Assembly: GCA_019694895.1 (NCBI GenBank)
Contig: JAIBBA010000021.1
Span: 1 to 33,368, forward strand
Length of the DNA stretch: 33,368 bases
From: Chitinophagales bacterium
GTDB taxonomy: Bacteria > Bacteroidota > Bacteroidia > Chitinophagales > BACL12
Reading direction: 5' to 3'
The position numbers and the translations under genes are program-made. The notes beneath the pieces were generated by a model. That model saw only the letters and a program-made list of their open reading frames with translations, made no database searches and was not told where the DNA came from. Shown here in pieces: positions 24,468 through 33,335 of the stretch (positions within the stretch are counted from its first letter, which is position 1; each line of letters starts with the position of its first letter).

Positions 24468-24475
24468 TAACTTTG
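24468..24475 (+). promoter_or_regulatory. Promoter -7 box (TAACTTTG) for mnmA
   Basis: A full TAnnTTTG match, 10 nt before the mnmA ATG, giving a leader of a few bases at most. Confidence 0.55.
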
Positions 24476-24485
24476 CCACAGGCGT

Positions 24486-25595
24486 ATGTCGAAACACGGA
24501 AAAATATTAGTGGCAATGTCGGGCGGACTGGATAGCACCGTCACCGCTATCATGCTCCATGAGCAAGGGTATGAGGTGGTGGGTATTACCATGAAAACAT
24601 GGGATTATGCATCCAGCGGAGGTTCAAAAAAAGAAACCGGGTGCTGCAGCCTGGATTCTATCAACGATGCCCGTATGGTAGCCGTCGACAAGGGGTTTCA
24701 CCACTTCATAGTTGATATACGTGAAGAATTTGGCGACTATGTTATCGATAATTTCGTAGATGAATATCTCGCCGGAAGAACACCAAACCCCTGTGTGCTC
24801 TGTAATACCCATATCAAATGGGAAGCACTGCTCAAACGTGCCGACCAATTAGGTTGTGAATTTATTGCTACCGGTCACTACGCCAGCGTGCACCAAAATC
24901 CGGACAACAATCGCTACTTTATCAGTAAGGGCAAAGATGAAAATAAGGACCAAAGCTATGTGCTATGGGGATTGAGTCAGGATTGCCTGTGTCGCACCAG
25001 ATTTCCGCTTGGTCAACTTCATAAGACTGAAATACGCCAAATGGCAAGAGATATGGGTTACACCGAACTCGCCAACAAGGCCGAGAGCTATGAGATCTGT
25101 TTTGTTCCCGATAATGATTACCGCGGATTCCTCAAACGTCGCGTGGATGGATTGGAGGAAAAGGTAAAAGGCGGAAAATTTGTCGATAAACACGGCAAAG
25201 TGTTAGGCACTCATCAAGGCTATCCATTTTATACTATCGGTCAGCGAAAAGGCCTCGGAATTGCCTTAGGTGAACCATATTTTGTGACGGAGATCATTCC
25301 TCACGAAAATGTTGTTGTGCTTGGTCTGGAAGAAGAACTCAATAAAAATGGCATGTTTGTGCATCACCTCAATATGCTCAAATATGAAAATATCAACGAG
25401 CCGATGCGTGCGGTGACGAAAATTCGATATAAAAATGCAGGTGCCGAAAGTACGCTGTTCAGCGAACCGGGAGATCTGCTACGCATAGCGTTCGACTCCA
25501 ATGTGAGCGCAATTACACCGGGCCAAAGCGCTGTATTTTATGAGGGCAACGATGTGATTGGTGGTGGGCATATTGTGAGTGCCTTTCAACAGTAG
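24486..25595 (+). CDS. mnmA: tRNA-specific 2-thiouridylase MnmA
   Basis: Adds sulfur to U34 of the tRNAs for Lys, Glu and Gln, using ATP and a persulfide relay in the cytoplasm. The 369-residue protein has the PP-loop SGGLDST near the N-terminus, the catalytic Cys103 in NPCVLCN and the second catalytic Cys205 in ESYEICFVPD, matching E. coli C102 and C199. ATGHYA, KDQSYVLW, FYTIGQRKGLGIA and the C-terminal beta-barrel (GQSAVFYEGNDVIGGGHI) complete the family pattern. Start: ATG 24486, set by the box at 24468-24475. It stands as a single gene. Confidence 0.96.
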   Translation: MSKHGKILVAMSGGLDSTVTAIMLHEQGYEVVGITMKTWDYASSGGSKKETGCCSLDSINDARMVAVDKGFHHFIVDIREEFGDYVIDNFVDEYLAGRTPNPCVLCNTHIKWEALLKRADQLGCEFIATGHYASVHQNPDNNRYFISKGKDENKDQSYVLWGLSQDCLCRTRFPLGQLHKTEIRQMARDMGYTELANKAESYEICFVPDNDYRGFLKRRVDGLEEKVKGGKFVDKHGKVLGTHQGYPFYTIGQRKGLGIALGEPYFVTEIIPHENVVVLGLEEELNKNGMFVHHLNMLKYENINEPMRAVTKIRYKNAGAESTLFSEPGDLLRIAFDSNVSAITPGQSAVFYEGNDVIGGGHIVSAFQQ

Positions 25596-25742
25596 TAATG
25601 CAACCTTGCCAAATATTGCCGCCGTTAAATGTAATTGATTGTTACTTTTTATTGGTACAATTGAATCTACTAATGGTTGTTCGAAAATTGCACCAAATGC
25701 CTTGATTCTCCGCCTGTTGAAGCTTTCTTGTATCTTTGATTA
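25596..25742. promoter_or_regulatory. Intergenic region with -7 box TATCTTTG at 25731-25738
   Basis: The box is a full TAnnTTTG match ending 4 nt before the ATG at 25743, so the lipoprotein mRNA should be leaderless or almost so. Since the next two genes follow within 6 and 8 nt, this promoter probably drives all three. Nothing else was seen in the gap. Confidence 0.6.
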
Positions 25743-26498
25743 ATGTTTTCTCGATCCATAACGGGTTTGATTCTCACAGCATTCATTTTTGCTGCCTCAA
25801 TGGGTTGTGATAAACCTTTGCCCGAACCGATTGCTCCTGAAACACCTTACGCATTCAGCCCGCTCAAAATAGGAAACTATTGGGAGTATGCTGTCGACTC
25901 TATTATCTATCACGAAACTACCGGTAATGACACCACTCTCTGGTTCGTCCGAGAAGAATTGATTGATACGTTTTATGATTTAACCGGCGATCTTAATTAT
26001 GTCATTGACAGATATCGCAGAAAAACAGATGTCGATGCATGGCAATTGACGAATACATGGAGTGTGATGCAAGTGGATGGCAAAATGATCAGAAATGAGA
26101 ATAATTTGCGTTTTGTAAAACTTGTTTCTCCTCCATTAAATGATGTTCAATGGGATGGAAATGTATATCTCGGAGGATTAGATGACCTGCCTTATGATGA
26201 AGAATGCAATCGCCTGATTTATTATGAAGGATGGGATTATATTTATTCAAATGTAAATGAAAATTATTCCATTCCGGATTTCGATTTCGAAAACACAATT
26301 ACCGTAGAACAATTCGGCGATTCTAACCTTATCTGGTTTGATTATGCAAAAGAGATTTATGCCTTGGATGTCGGTATGGTGGAAAAAACTTTCAAACATT
26401 ATTATACGCAAGATATTACCTGTCCGGATTGTCCATGGGAACAACGTGTGCAATGCGGTTTCAGTGTTTATATGCGATTAACTGATTATCAACTATAA
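25743..26498 (+). CDS. Lipoprotein of unknown function, first gene of the subtilase operon
   Basis: A 251-residue lipoprotein: signal peptide with lipobox AASMGC and Cys22, then a Pro-rich linker (DKPLPEPIAPETPYAFSP) and a soluble domain beginning LKIGNYWEYAVDS, a start I associate with small Bacteroidota beta-rich lipoproteins. There is a late C-x2-C pair (TCPDCPW) and the C-terminus reads SVYMRLTDYQL. No enzyme motif was seen. The residue after Cys22 is Asp, followed by Lys; surface export by an LES signal cannot be decided. It ends 6 nt before the first subtilase, so it may assist those proteases, but this is inference from position. Confidence 0.8.
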   Translation: MFSRSITGLILTAFIFAASMGCDKPLPEPIAPETPYAFSPLKIGNYWEYAVDSIIYHETTGNDTTLWFVREELIDTFYDLTGDLNYVIDRYRRKTDVDAWQLTNTWSVMQVDGKMIRNENNLRFVKLVSPPLNDVQWDGNVYLGGLDDLPYDEECNRLIYYEGWDYIYSNVNENYSIPDFDFENTITVEQFGDSNLIWFDYAKEIYALDVGMVEKTFKHYYTQDITCPDCPWEQRVQCGFSVYMRLTDYQL

Positions 26499-26504
26499 TT
26501 TTTC

Positions 26505-28202
26505 ATGCAACGATTTCTCCTTATTTGCCTTATTTGCTGTTTGTCGATTACCTCTTTCGCCCAACAACATACAGATCGTTATTGGGTATACTTTACCGAT
26601 AAACAATTTAATACATTTTCTAAACAATCACCGGAGCAATTTCTATCAAAGGCATCTTTAAATCGCCGCGAAAAACAACATATTCCTATTTCTGAAAGCG
26701 ACCTGCCTGTAAGTGAATATTATATTCAATCACTCGAAAATATCGGTGTCCAGGTATATGTGCGATCTAAATGGTTGAATGCAGTAAGTGTAATCATGAG
26801 CGATGATCAAATGCTGCAGGTGAGTGAATTGCCATTCGTAAATAAAATTTCAAGGGTAGGTAGATATCAAATCCTCAATGAACAAGGCACCCCACTTAAT
26901 GATCAAACATTTTATCGCAAGGCAGATAATACTGAAATTACCGGGGGACTCGGAGCCGCAAGTAATCAGATTGAACAAATTAATCTCGATACCTTATTCG
27001 ATATCGGACTTTCAGGTGATTCAATGGTGATTGCCGTTCTTGATGCCGGTTTTTTTGGCGTGGATACTGCTACCTTGTTTCAAAGTTTTTGGGATAAAGA
27101 TCAAATCTTAGGGTATCATAATTTCCCGGATAACAATGATCAGGTGTTCAATATTTATTCGGGATATCATGGAAGCTGGGTGATGAGTGTGATCGCCGGT
27201 GAAGTGACTGATCTTTTCAGCGGATCTGCACCAAATGCCGACTTATACCTCTATCGCACAGAAATTGCCGACAGTGAATACGTTGTTGAAGAAGATCACT
27301 GGCTTGCTGCTGCCGAACGTGCTGATAGTGTTGGTGCGGATATTATCAATTCATCATTAGGATATACCGTATTCGACGACCCAACACAAAATCATACTTA
27401 CGAAGACCTCGATGGCAATACCACTGTTGTTACAATGGCCGCTGATATGGCAGCATCAAAAGGAATTTTGGTTTGCAACAGCGCCGGCAACGAAGGAGCA
27501 GGTGCATGGCATTATGTTTCAATGCCATCTGATGGCGATAGCGTTCTGAGTGTTGGTGGAGTTGACACTTCCGGTATCCATGTCGGGTTCAGTGGATATG
27601 GTCCTACATTTGATGGGCGACTAAAGCCAAATGTTGTAGCATTGGCACTCGGATCTGCTGTGTTGGATCCGAATGGGTATATCAATTACCTCAGTGGCAC
27701 ATCATTTTCATCACCATTACTCGCAGGTGCCTGTGCAACTTTATGGCAGGCATACCCTGAAGCTACAAATATGCAAATATTGCATGCTGTGGAACAAAGT
27801 GCCCACTTGTACGATACACCAAACGATTCAATGGGTTATGGCATTCCTAATTTTGGAAAAGCATATGCTTTGCTTGATTCATTATTCCCCGAAATTGATA
27901 CCACCGTTGTTGATACAACAGTTGATACCACCATTGACACCACTTTATCATCTATAGCCATAATACCATTGCTCGATGGTGATATTTTTACCGTGATATT
28001 GCAATCATTAACAAACCGTGAAGCTACTTTTGCCGTTTACAACTTGCAGGGCGCACTGATGCATCAGGAAAATGTGTACCTCAATGCAGAAATGCCAACA
28101 ACTGTTGAAATGGGTAATAAGCATCTTTATGCATCAGGTATTTATTTTCTGACGGTCAGGTCGGGGCGGTATAAACAAAGTGTCAAGGTGTTTATAGAAT
28201 AA
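26505..28202 (+). CDS. Subtilisin-like (S8) serine protease with T9SS type-A-like domain, copy 1
   Basis: A 565-residue secreted protease. The signal peptide ends at SFAQ; a prodomain follows (about 21-160). The catalytic triad is complete: Asp180 (AVLDAGF), His222 (GYHGSW) and Ser400 (GTSFSSP), with the oxyanion Asn in NSAGNEG. The catalytic domain is followed by a linker of four DTT motifs (27897-27944) and a C-terminal domain of about 90 residues ending KQSVKVFIE. That domain has the type-A T9SS pattern (FAVYNLQGALM, SGIYFLTVRSG) but lacks the usual YPNP start. It is a paralog of the next gene, 8 nt away, with near-identical stretches such as DLDGNTTVVTMAADMA. Confidence 0.9.
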   Translation: MQRFLLICLICCLSITSFAQQHTDRYWVYFTDKQFNTFSKQSPEQFLSKASLNRREKQHIPISESDLPVSEYYIQSLENIGVQVYVRSKWLNAVSVIMSDDQMLQVSELPFVNKISRVGRYQILNEQGTPLNDQTFYRKADNTEITGGLGAASNQIEQINLDTLFDIGLSGDSMVIAVLDAGFFGVDTATLFQSFWDKDQILGYHNFPDNNDQVFNIYSGYHGSWVMSVIAGEVTDLFSGSAPNADLYLYRTEIADSEYVVEEDHWLAAAERADSVGADIINSSLGYTVFDDPTQNHTYEDLDGNTTVVTMAADMAASKGILVCNSAGNEGAGAWHYVSMPSDGDSVLSVGGVDTSGIHVGFSGYGPTFDGRLKPNVVALALGSAVLDPNGYINYLSGTSFSSPLLAGACATLWQAYPEATNMQILHAVEQSAHLYDTPNDSMGYGIPNFGKAYALLDSLFPEIDTTVVDTTVDTTIDTTLSSIAIIPLLDGDIFTVILQSLTNREATFAVYNLQGALMHQENVYLNAEMPTTVEMGNKHLYASGIYFLTVRSGRYKQSVKVFIE

Positions 28203-28210
28203 AGATTTGC

Positions 28211-29848
28211 ATGTATTTTTTTCGAATTATAGGCATATTCGTTTTCAGTATAATGATGCACGAGGTATCATTTGCTCAATCGCAAAATATATGGGTGTAT
28301 TTTAGCGATAAAAATGCCACACCTTATACTATTGATAACCCATCTGCATTTTTATCTGAACAAGCTATCGATAGAAGGGAGCGAATGCTTATTCCAATTC
28401 GAAAATCTGATCTTCCCGTCGATCCGCAATATATTAGCGCAATTAAACAAACCGGTGCTTTAGTACGCACAGAAAGCAGATGGCTCAATGCAGTAAGTGT
28501 CACTGTTACAGGTCCTGAAATGATTGCGGAAATCTCCGCTTTGTCGTTTGTAAAGCAAATCACTCCGGTTATTAAACGACACCTTATAGATGATGTTAGC
28601 GTACCTCAAGATCAGGCATTTTATCGCACCGCCGATATCACTGATTTTGTTTATGGCGGAGCGCAGAATCAAAATCATATGATTGAAGTCGATTTTTTGC
28701 ATTCGCTGGGTTTCCGCGGACAGGGTATTACCATTGCTGTTTTAGATGGTGGCTTTGAAGGCGTGAATACAGGTGCCGGATTTGAAAGTGTGCGCGCCAA
28801 AGAACAGATAAAAGGCACCTATAATTTTCCCGACGATACCGATTTTGTGTATTTCAGTTCTACACACGGCAGTAATGTGTTAAGTATTATGGCTGTTGAT
28901 GAACCAGGTGTGTATGTAGGCTCTGCTCCCGATGCCGATTATTACCTCATTCGCACGGAGGTGACTGACAGTGAGCATGTTGTTGAAGAAGATTATTGGC
29001 TCGAAGGAGCAGAATATGCAGATATCATTGGTGCTGATGTCATTAATTCCTCGTTGGGTTACACTACTTTCGATGACACTACCGAAGACCATACCTATCT
29101 CGATATGGATGGCAACACTACTGTTGCAACAATTGCAGCAGATATGGCTGCTGCAGCAGGAATTTTAGTTGTCAATAGTGCAGGAAATAGTGGAGATGAA
29201 CCCTGGCATTTTATCGGCGCCCCCGCTGATGGTGATAGCGTGTTTACCATTGGTGCAGTTGATTTGAATGGAAATTATGCCGGATTTAGCTCAGTCGGCC
29301 CAACGGTTGATGGTCGTATCAAGCCGAACGTGGTTGGACAAGGTGCCGGAACTGCCGTTATGTCGGCTGAAGGCATTGTCGGTTATGGCAATGGAACATC
29401 CTATTCCAGTCCTTTGATTGCAGGGGCATGCGCCAGCTTCATGTCCGCATTTCCCGATCTTTCAAATATGGATGTCATCAATATCATTCAACAAACCGCT
29501 ACCAATGCCGGAACACCAAATAACCAGATAGGATATGGAATTCCTCAATTCGGGCATGCTTATATGGCACTGAAAGGTATTACCTTGAATGATGATATAC
29601 TCCATGTTTATCCTAATCCTGTCAGCGATGTTCTTGTCGTTTATATCCAAGGATTCGAAGCTGATCAGGCTAAATTCGATATGTTCGACATGGCAGGGAA
29701 AATGATCATGAGCACTGACTTGCTCATCGATGCGGGAAAAATGAGCGGAATCAGAATTGAAGACTTAGATAGACTCGCTACCGGATTATATACCATTCGA
29801 CTAACCGGCGACATCTACTCCGAATCGAAGTTGATCTACATTCAATGA
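28211..29848 (+). CDS. Subtilisin-like (S8) serine protease with T9SS type-A domain, copy 2
   Basis: A 545-residue secreted protease. The signal peptide ends near SFAQ, the prodomain parallels copy 1, and the triad is complete: Asp179 (AVLDGGF), His219 (STHGSN) and Ser397 (GTSYSSP), with NSAGNSG for the oxyanion hole. The C-terminal domain has the canonical start VYPNPVSDVLVVYI, then KFDMFDMAGKMIM and LATGLYTIRL, so export by T9SS and surface attachment or release are expected. Unlike copy 1 it has no DTT linker. The two genes arose by tandem duplication and have diverged over their full length, least around the catalytic residues and DxDGNTTV. Last gene of the operon from 25743. Confidence 0.92.
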   Translation: MYFFRIIGIFVFSIMMHEVSFAQSQNIWVYFSDKNATPYTIDNPSAFLSEQAIDRRERMLIPIRKSDLPVDPQYISAIKQTGALVRTESRWLNAVSVTVTGPEMIAEISALSFVKQITPVIKRHLIDDVSVPQDQAFYRTADITDFVYGGAQNQNHMIEVDFLHSLGFRGQGITIAVLDGGFEGVNTGAGFESVRAKEQIKGTYNFPDDTDFVYFSSTHGSNVLSIMAVDEPGVYVGSAPDADYYLIRTEVTDSEHVVEEDYWLEGAEYADIIGADVINSSLGYTTFDDTTEDHTYLDMDGNTTVATIAADMAAAAGILVVNSAGNSGDEPWHFIGAPADGDSVFTIGAVDLNGNYAGFSSVGPTVDGRIKPNVVGQGAGTAVMSAEGIVGYGNGTSYSSPLIAGACASFMSAFPDLSNMDVINIIQQTATNAGTPNNQIGYGIPQFGHAYMALKGITLNDDILHVYPNPVSDVLVVYIQGFEADQAKFDMFDMAGKMIMSTDLLIDAGKMSGIRIEDLDRLATGLYTIRLTGDIYSESKLIYIQ

Positions 29849-29929
29849 TCGAACAAGAGATTTAATGACATTCGTCGACCTTTTTTCCGCGTTCGTAGAA
29901 AAAAATTACGCCGTACAGCAAACTGAACG

Positions 29930-29937
29930 TTACTTTG
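29930..29937 (+). promoter_or_regulatory. Probable -7 box (TTACTTTG) for the TonB receptor
   Basis: One mismatch from TAnnTTTG, 21 nt before the ATG at 29959. It overlaps an upstream in-frame TTG (29935), which argues for the ATG as the start. It suggests that the receptor is transcribed separately from the subtilases. Confidence 0.4.
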
Positions 29938-29958
29938 TGGCGTTATTGGCAGTATCAG

Positions 29959-32325
29959 ATGAAAACAGGACTTTTCGGGCTTCTTATGTGTGCATGCAGC
30001 ATGTTGTTTGCACAAGGAAAATATACTCTTAGCGGATATGTGAAGGATGAAGGTACCGGTGAGGATATGATTGGTGCAAACGTGTATCTGCAAAATGACC
30101 CCGGCACAGGAGCTTCTACTAATGGATATGGATTTTTCTCTATGACCCTACCGGAGGGCGATTACAATGTAGTAATAAGTTATGTTGGTTACGATAATCA
30201 GATAGAAAAGGTGTCATTGCATAATGATGTCAGGTTAAATGTGCAATTATCGCAAGGTAAATTATTGGAGGAAGTAGTTGTGAAGGCAGAACGCGGTGAT
30301 GTGAATATCCAAAGCACTGATATGGGGAAGGTTGAATTGAATATCGAACAGATCAAAACAATTCCCGTGTTGTTTGGAGAAGTAGATATCCTTAAAACAA
30401 TTCAACTCCTTCCAGGCGTTGGTGGGGCAGGAGAGGGCAATACCGGATTTTATGTGCGTGGCGGAGGTCCCGATCAAAACCTGATTTTATTGGATGAAGC
30501 TGTCGTATACAATACCGGACATTTATTTGGTTTCTTTAGCGTGTTTAATTCCGATGCCATAAAAAACGTTACATTGGTAAAAGGTGGTATGCCTTCACAA
30601 TATGGTGGTCGCCTCAGCAGTGTGCTCGATGTTCAAATGAAGGAAGGTAATAATCAATACTACCAGGCTGAGGGTGGCATAGGACTTATTGCTTCACGAT
30701 TAACGATACAAGGACCAATCGTAAAAGATAAAAGCTCTTTTATTGTTAGCGGTCGCCGAACATATATCGATGCATTGATAACTCCTTTTTTAAATGGAAC
30801 GGATTTTGAAGGGAATGGCTATTATTTCTACGATCTGAATACAAAAGTGAACTATACCTTCGACGATAAAAATAGAATTTTTGCCAGCGGCTACTTCGGC
30901 CAAGATGTTTTTAACTACAGCGCCCCCGATGGGTCATTAAACGTTTCTGTGCCATGGGGAAATGCAACAGGTACTGTGCGATGGAACCACCTGTTCAATA
31001 ATAAATTGTTTATGAATGTAAGCGCTATCTACAACAGTTTTAATTTCTCCGTGCAAAGCGATTTTCAGGATTTTAATTTCAACCTCTATTCAGGCATTCA
31101 GGATTGGAATGGGAAGGTGGATTTCGATTACTACCCCGGTTCAAATCACCACATAAAATTTGGAGCAAATTATGTCTATCATACATTTACACCATATTCA
31201 GCACAAGGAAGTTTTGATGATGTCGACTTCTCTACCGACACGTTAAGTAATAAATATGCACATGAAACCGGCATATTTATTCAAGATGAATTTGATGTTA
31301 CTGATAGACTGAAAATAAATATCGGTTTAAGAGGCAGCTATTTTGCACAGGTGGGCCCTTATAATGATATAGTTTATGATGAAAATGGAGCAACAGTTAT
31401 TGATACCATTTATTACGCTCCCGGTGAAATGATAGCACACTACTCCGGACTGGAGCCTCGGTTTAATATGCGCTTTACCATCGATCCCGAGTCGTCGTTG
31501 AAAGCAGGTATTACATACAATAATCAATACATTCACCTGGTAAGCAGTTCAACAAGTACTTTACCTACTGATCTGTGGATACCAAGCTCTGACATCGTAA
31601 AACCTCAAATTGGTATTCAATATGCCCTCGGCTATTTCCGCAATTTTAAGGATAATGCCTATGAAACGAGTATAGAAGTCTACTACAAAGACTTGCGCAA
31701 TCAAATCGAATTCAGAGATGGATATGTTCCTGAATTGGGACTTGATATAGAAGATAATTTCGTGTTTGGCGTAGGTAGATCTTATGGCGCAGAAATATTC
31801 CTGAAAAAAGCTAAAGGAAAATTTAATGGTTGGATTGGTTACACACTCTCTAAAACCGAACGTAAATTTGAAGACCTCAGCACAGGCTCGGAATGGTTCC
31901 CAACCAAATATGATCGCGTACATGATCTCGAAGTTGTTGCCGTTTACAATCTCAGCGATAGATGGGACTTTTCAAGCACCTTTGTTTATGCCACAGGACA
32001 GGCTACAACCATAGTGGAAAGTTTTTACGTAATTGGCGGTCAGGTGCAAACTGATTATGGTCCGCGAAATGGTTATCGACTGCCTGCATATCACCGACTG
32101 GATGTATCTGCTACATTACATAGCAAACCGGAAAGGAAATATGAAAGTAGCTGGAATTTCAGTATTTATAATGTGTATTCGCGTAAAAATCCGTATTTCA
32201 TTTACACCACTTACGAAGGAGATTTTGCATACGGATATCTGGATGTTCAGGCGAAACAGGTGTCTATTTTCCCCATAATTCCATCAGTAACATGGAACTT
32301 TAAATTTGCTCAGCAACATAAATAA
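29959..32325 (+). CDS. TonB-dependent outer-membrane receptor with carboxypeptidase-like N-terminal domain
   Basis: A 788-residue receptor. The signal peptide MKTGLFGLLMCACSMLFA is followed by a CarboxypepD_reg-like domain (YTLSGYVKDEGTGEDMIGAN through EKVSL, about 20-105). The plug follows (about 120-230): VEVNI-like segment, TIPVLFGEVDILKTIQLLPG, then GFYVRGGGPDQNLILLDEA and PSQYGGRLSSVLDVQMKEG. The rest is a 22-strand-type barrel ending in FKFAQQHK. It imports a ligand with energy from TonB. The DUF4249 lipoprotein gene 27 nt downstream is its usual partner in Bacteroidota, much like a SusC/SusD pair. The substrate is unknown. ATG 29959 is preferred to the TTG at 29935. Confidence 0.92.
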   Translation: MKTGLFGLLMCACSMLFAQGKYTLSGYVKDEGTGEDMIGANVYLQNDPGTGASTNGYGFFSMTLPEGDYNVVISYVGYDNQIEKVSLHNDVRLNVQLSQGKLLEEVVVKAERGDVNIQSTDMGKVELNIEQIKTIPVLFGEVDILKTIQLLPGVGGAGEGNTGFYVRGGGPDQNLILLDEAVVYNTGHLFGFFSVFNSDAIKNVTLVKGGMPSQYGGRLSSVLDVQMKEGNNQYYQAEGGIGLIASRLTIQGPIVKDKSSFIVSGRRTYIDALITPFLNGTDFEGNGYYFYDLNTKVNYTFDDKNRIFASGYFGQDVFNYSAPDGSLNVSVPWGNATGTVRWNHLFNNKLFMNVSAIYNSFNFSVQSDFQDFNFNLYSGIQDWNGKVDFDYYPGSNHHIKFGANYVYHTFTPYSAQGSFDDVDFSTDTLSNKYAHETGIFIQDEFDVTDRLKINIGLRGSYFAQVGPYNDIVYDENGATVIDTIYYAPGEMIAHYSGLEPRFNMRFTIDPESSLKAGITYNNQYIHLVSSSTSTLPTDLWIPSSDIVKPQIGIQYALGYFRNFKDNAYETSIEVYYKDLRNQIEFRDGYVPELGLDIEDNFVFGVGRSYGAEIFLKKAKGKFNGWIGYTLSKTERKFEDLSTGSEWFPTKYDRVHDLEVVAVYNLSDRWDFSSTFVYATGQATTIVESFYVIGGQVQTDYGPRNGYRLPAYHRLDVSATLHSKPERKYESSWNFSIYNVYSRKNPYFIYTTYEGDFAYGYLDVQAKQVSIFPIIPSVTWNFKFAQQHK

Positions 32326-32352
32326 TATAAATCCCTTAAACTTTTTACTAAC

Positions 32353-33321
32353 ATGTTGTTTCGAACCAATAAGTCAAAAATAATCGGCGTAATTTCTTTC
32401 GGGATATTATTGATGTCTTTTTATTCATGTACAACCGATATCACACTCGATATACCTGATCCTGAGCCGCAAATAGTTGTAGAAGGCTCTATTGAAAATG
32501 GTGTGCCGCCAATAATTTCATTGACTTCAACGATACCTTTTTATGGCGAAGTAAATTTTAACGAACTGGAAAATTACTACGTACATGATGCTGTTGTAAC
32601 CGTGAGTGATGGTGTTAATACTGTTGAACTGGTTGAATATTGTTTAAGTGAATTACCGGATGAGATTTTACCTCTTGTTGCTGAATATCTCGGCGTTGAG
32701 CTGGATACAGCCGGTGAACTTGCTATTGACGTTTGTTTGTATACGGTCGCTGATATATTTACAGGTTCACCATCATTTGTGGGTGAAGAAGGAAAAACAT
32801 ATGATCTGCATATCGAGGCTAACGGACAAACTATTACTTCATCAACGCGTTTGTTGCCTGCAGTCCCTTTAGACACGATGTATTTCGAACCGCACCCCGA
32901 TCCGGAAAACGACTCCTTGATGCGCTTATATGTAACACTTTCTGAACCGGAACCGCAAGGTGATTTTTATCGGTATTTTACCAGAAGAAACAGCGATCCT
33001 TTTTATTCCGGATACTCAAGTGTTTTTGATGACAACCTGATCAATGGTCAAACATTTGATTTTACTCTCGACAGAGGTTACGACCCGACAGAAGATTACA
33101 GCATGGGAACCTATGGCTATTTTTGGAAAGGCGATACCGTTACCCTGAAATGGTGTCATATCGATTTCCCTACATACGATTTCTGGAGAACCCTTGAATT
33201 TGATAGTGGCACCGATGGTCCATTTAGTTCTGCTACTATCGCACAAACTAATATTGTAGGGGGATTAGGTATCTGGTGCGCATACGGCGTTTCTTATACC
33301 ACCCAAATTATTCCTGAATAG
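32353..33321 (+). CDS. DUF4249 lipoprotein
   Basis: A 322-residue lipoprotein with lipobox SFYSC (Cys26) and the DUF4249 pattern: an early VVEGSIENGVPPIISLTST, an Ig-like beta domain with DAVVTVSDG, then GEEGKTYDLHIEANGQTITSSTRL, and later FWKGDTVTLKWCHID followed by TYDFWRTLEFD. DUF4249 proteins typically follow a TonB receptor and are thought to act as surface partners. It contains several acidic stretches (PDPEPQ, HPDPENDS). It follows the receptor after 27 nt and is probably co-transcribed. A strong promoter box begins two bases after its stop. Confidence 0.9.
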   Translation: MLFRTNKSKIIGVISFGILLMSFYSCTTDITLDIPDPEPQIVVEGSIENGVPPIISLTSTIPFYGEVNFNELENYYVHDAVVTVSDGVNTVELVEYCLSELPDEILPLVAEYLGVELDTAGELAIDVCLYTVADIFTGSPSFVGEEGKTYDLHIEANGQTITSSTRLLPAVPLDTMYFEPHPDPENDSLMRLYVTLSEPEPQGDFYRYFTRRNSDPFYSGYSSVFDDNLINGQTFDFTLDRGYDPTEDYSMGTYGYFWKGDTVTLKWCHIDFPTYDFWRTLEFDSGTDGPFSSATIAQTNIVGGLGIWCAYGVSYTTQIIPE

Positions 33322-33322
33322 T

Positions 33323-33330
33323 TATATTTG
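33323..33330 (+). promoter_or_regulatory. Promoter -7 box (TATATTTG) for the next gene
   Basis: A full TAnnTTTG match directly after the DUF4249 stop, ending 5 nt before the ATG at 33336. Again the spacing predicts a leaderless mRNA. Confidence 0.55.
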
Positions 33331-33335
33331 GTGGT

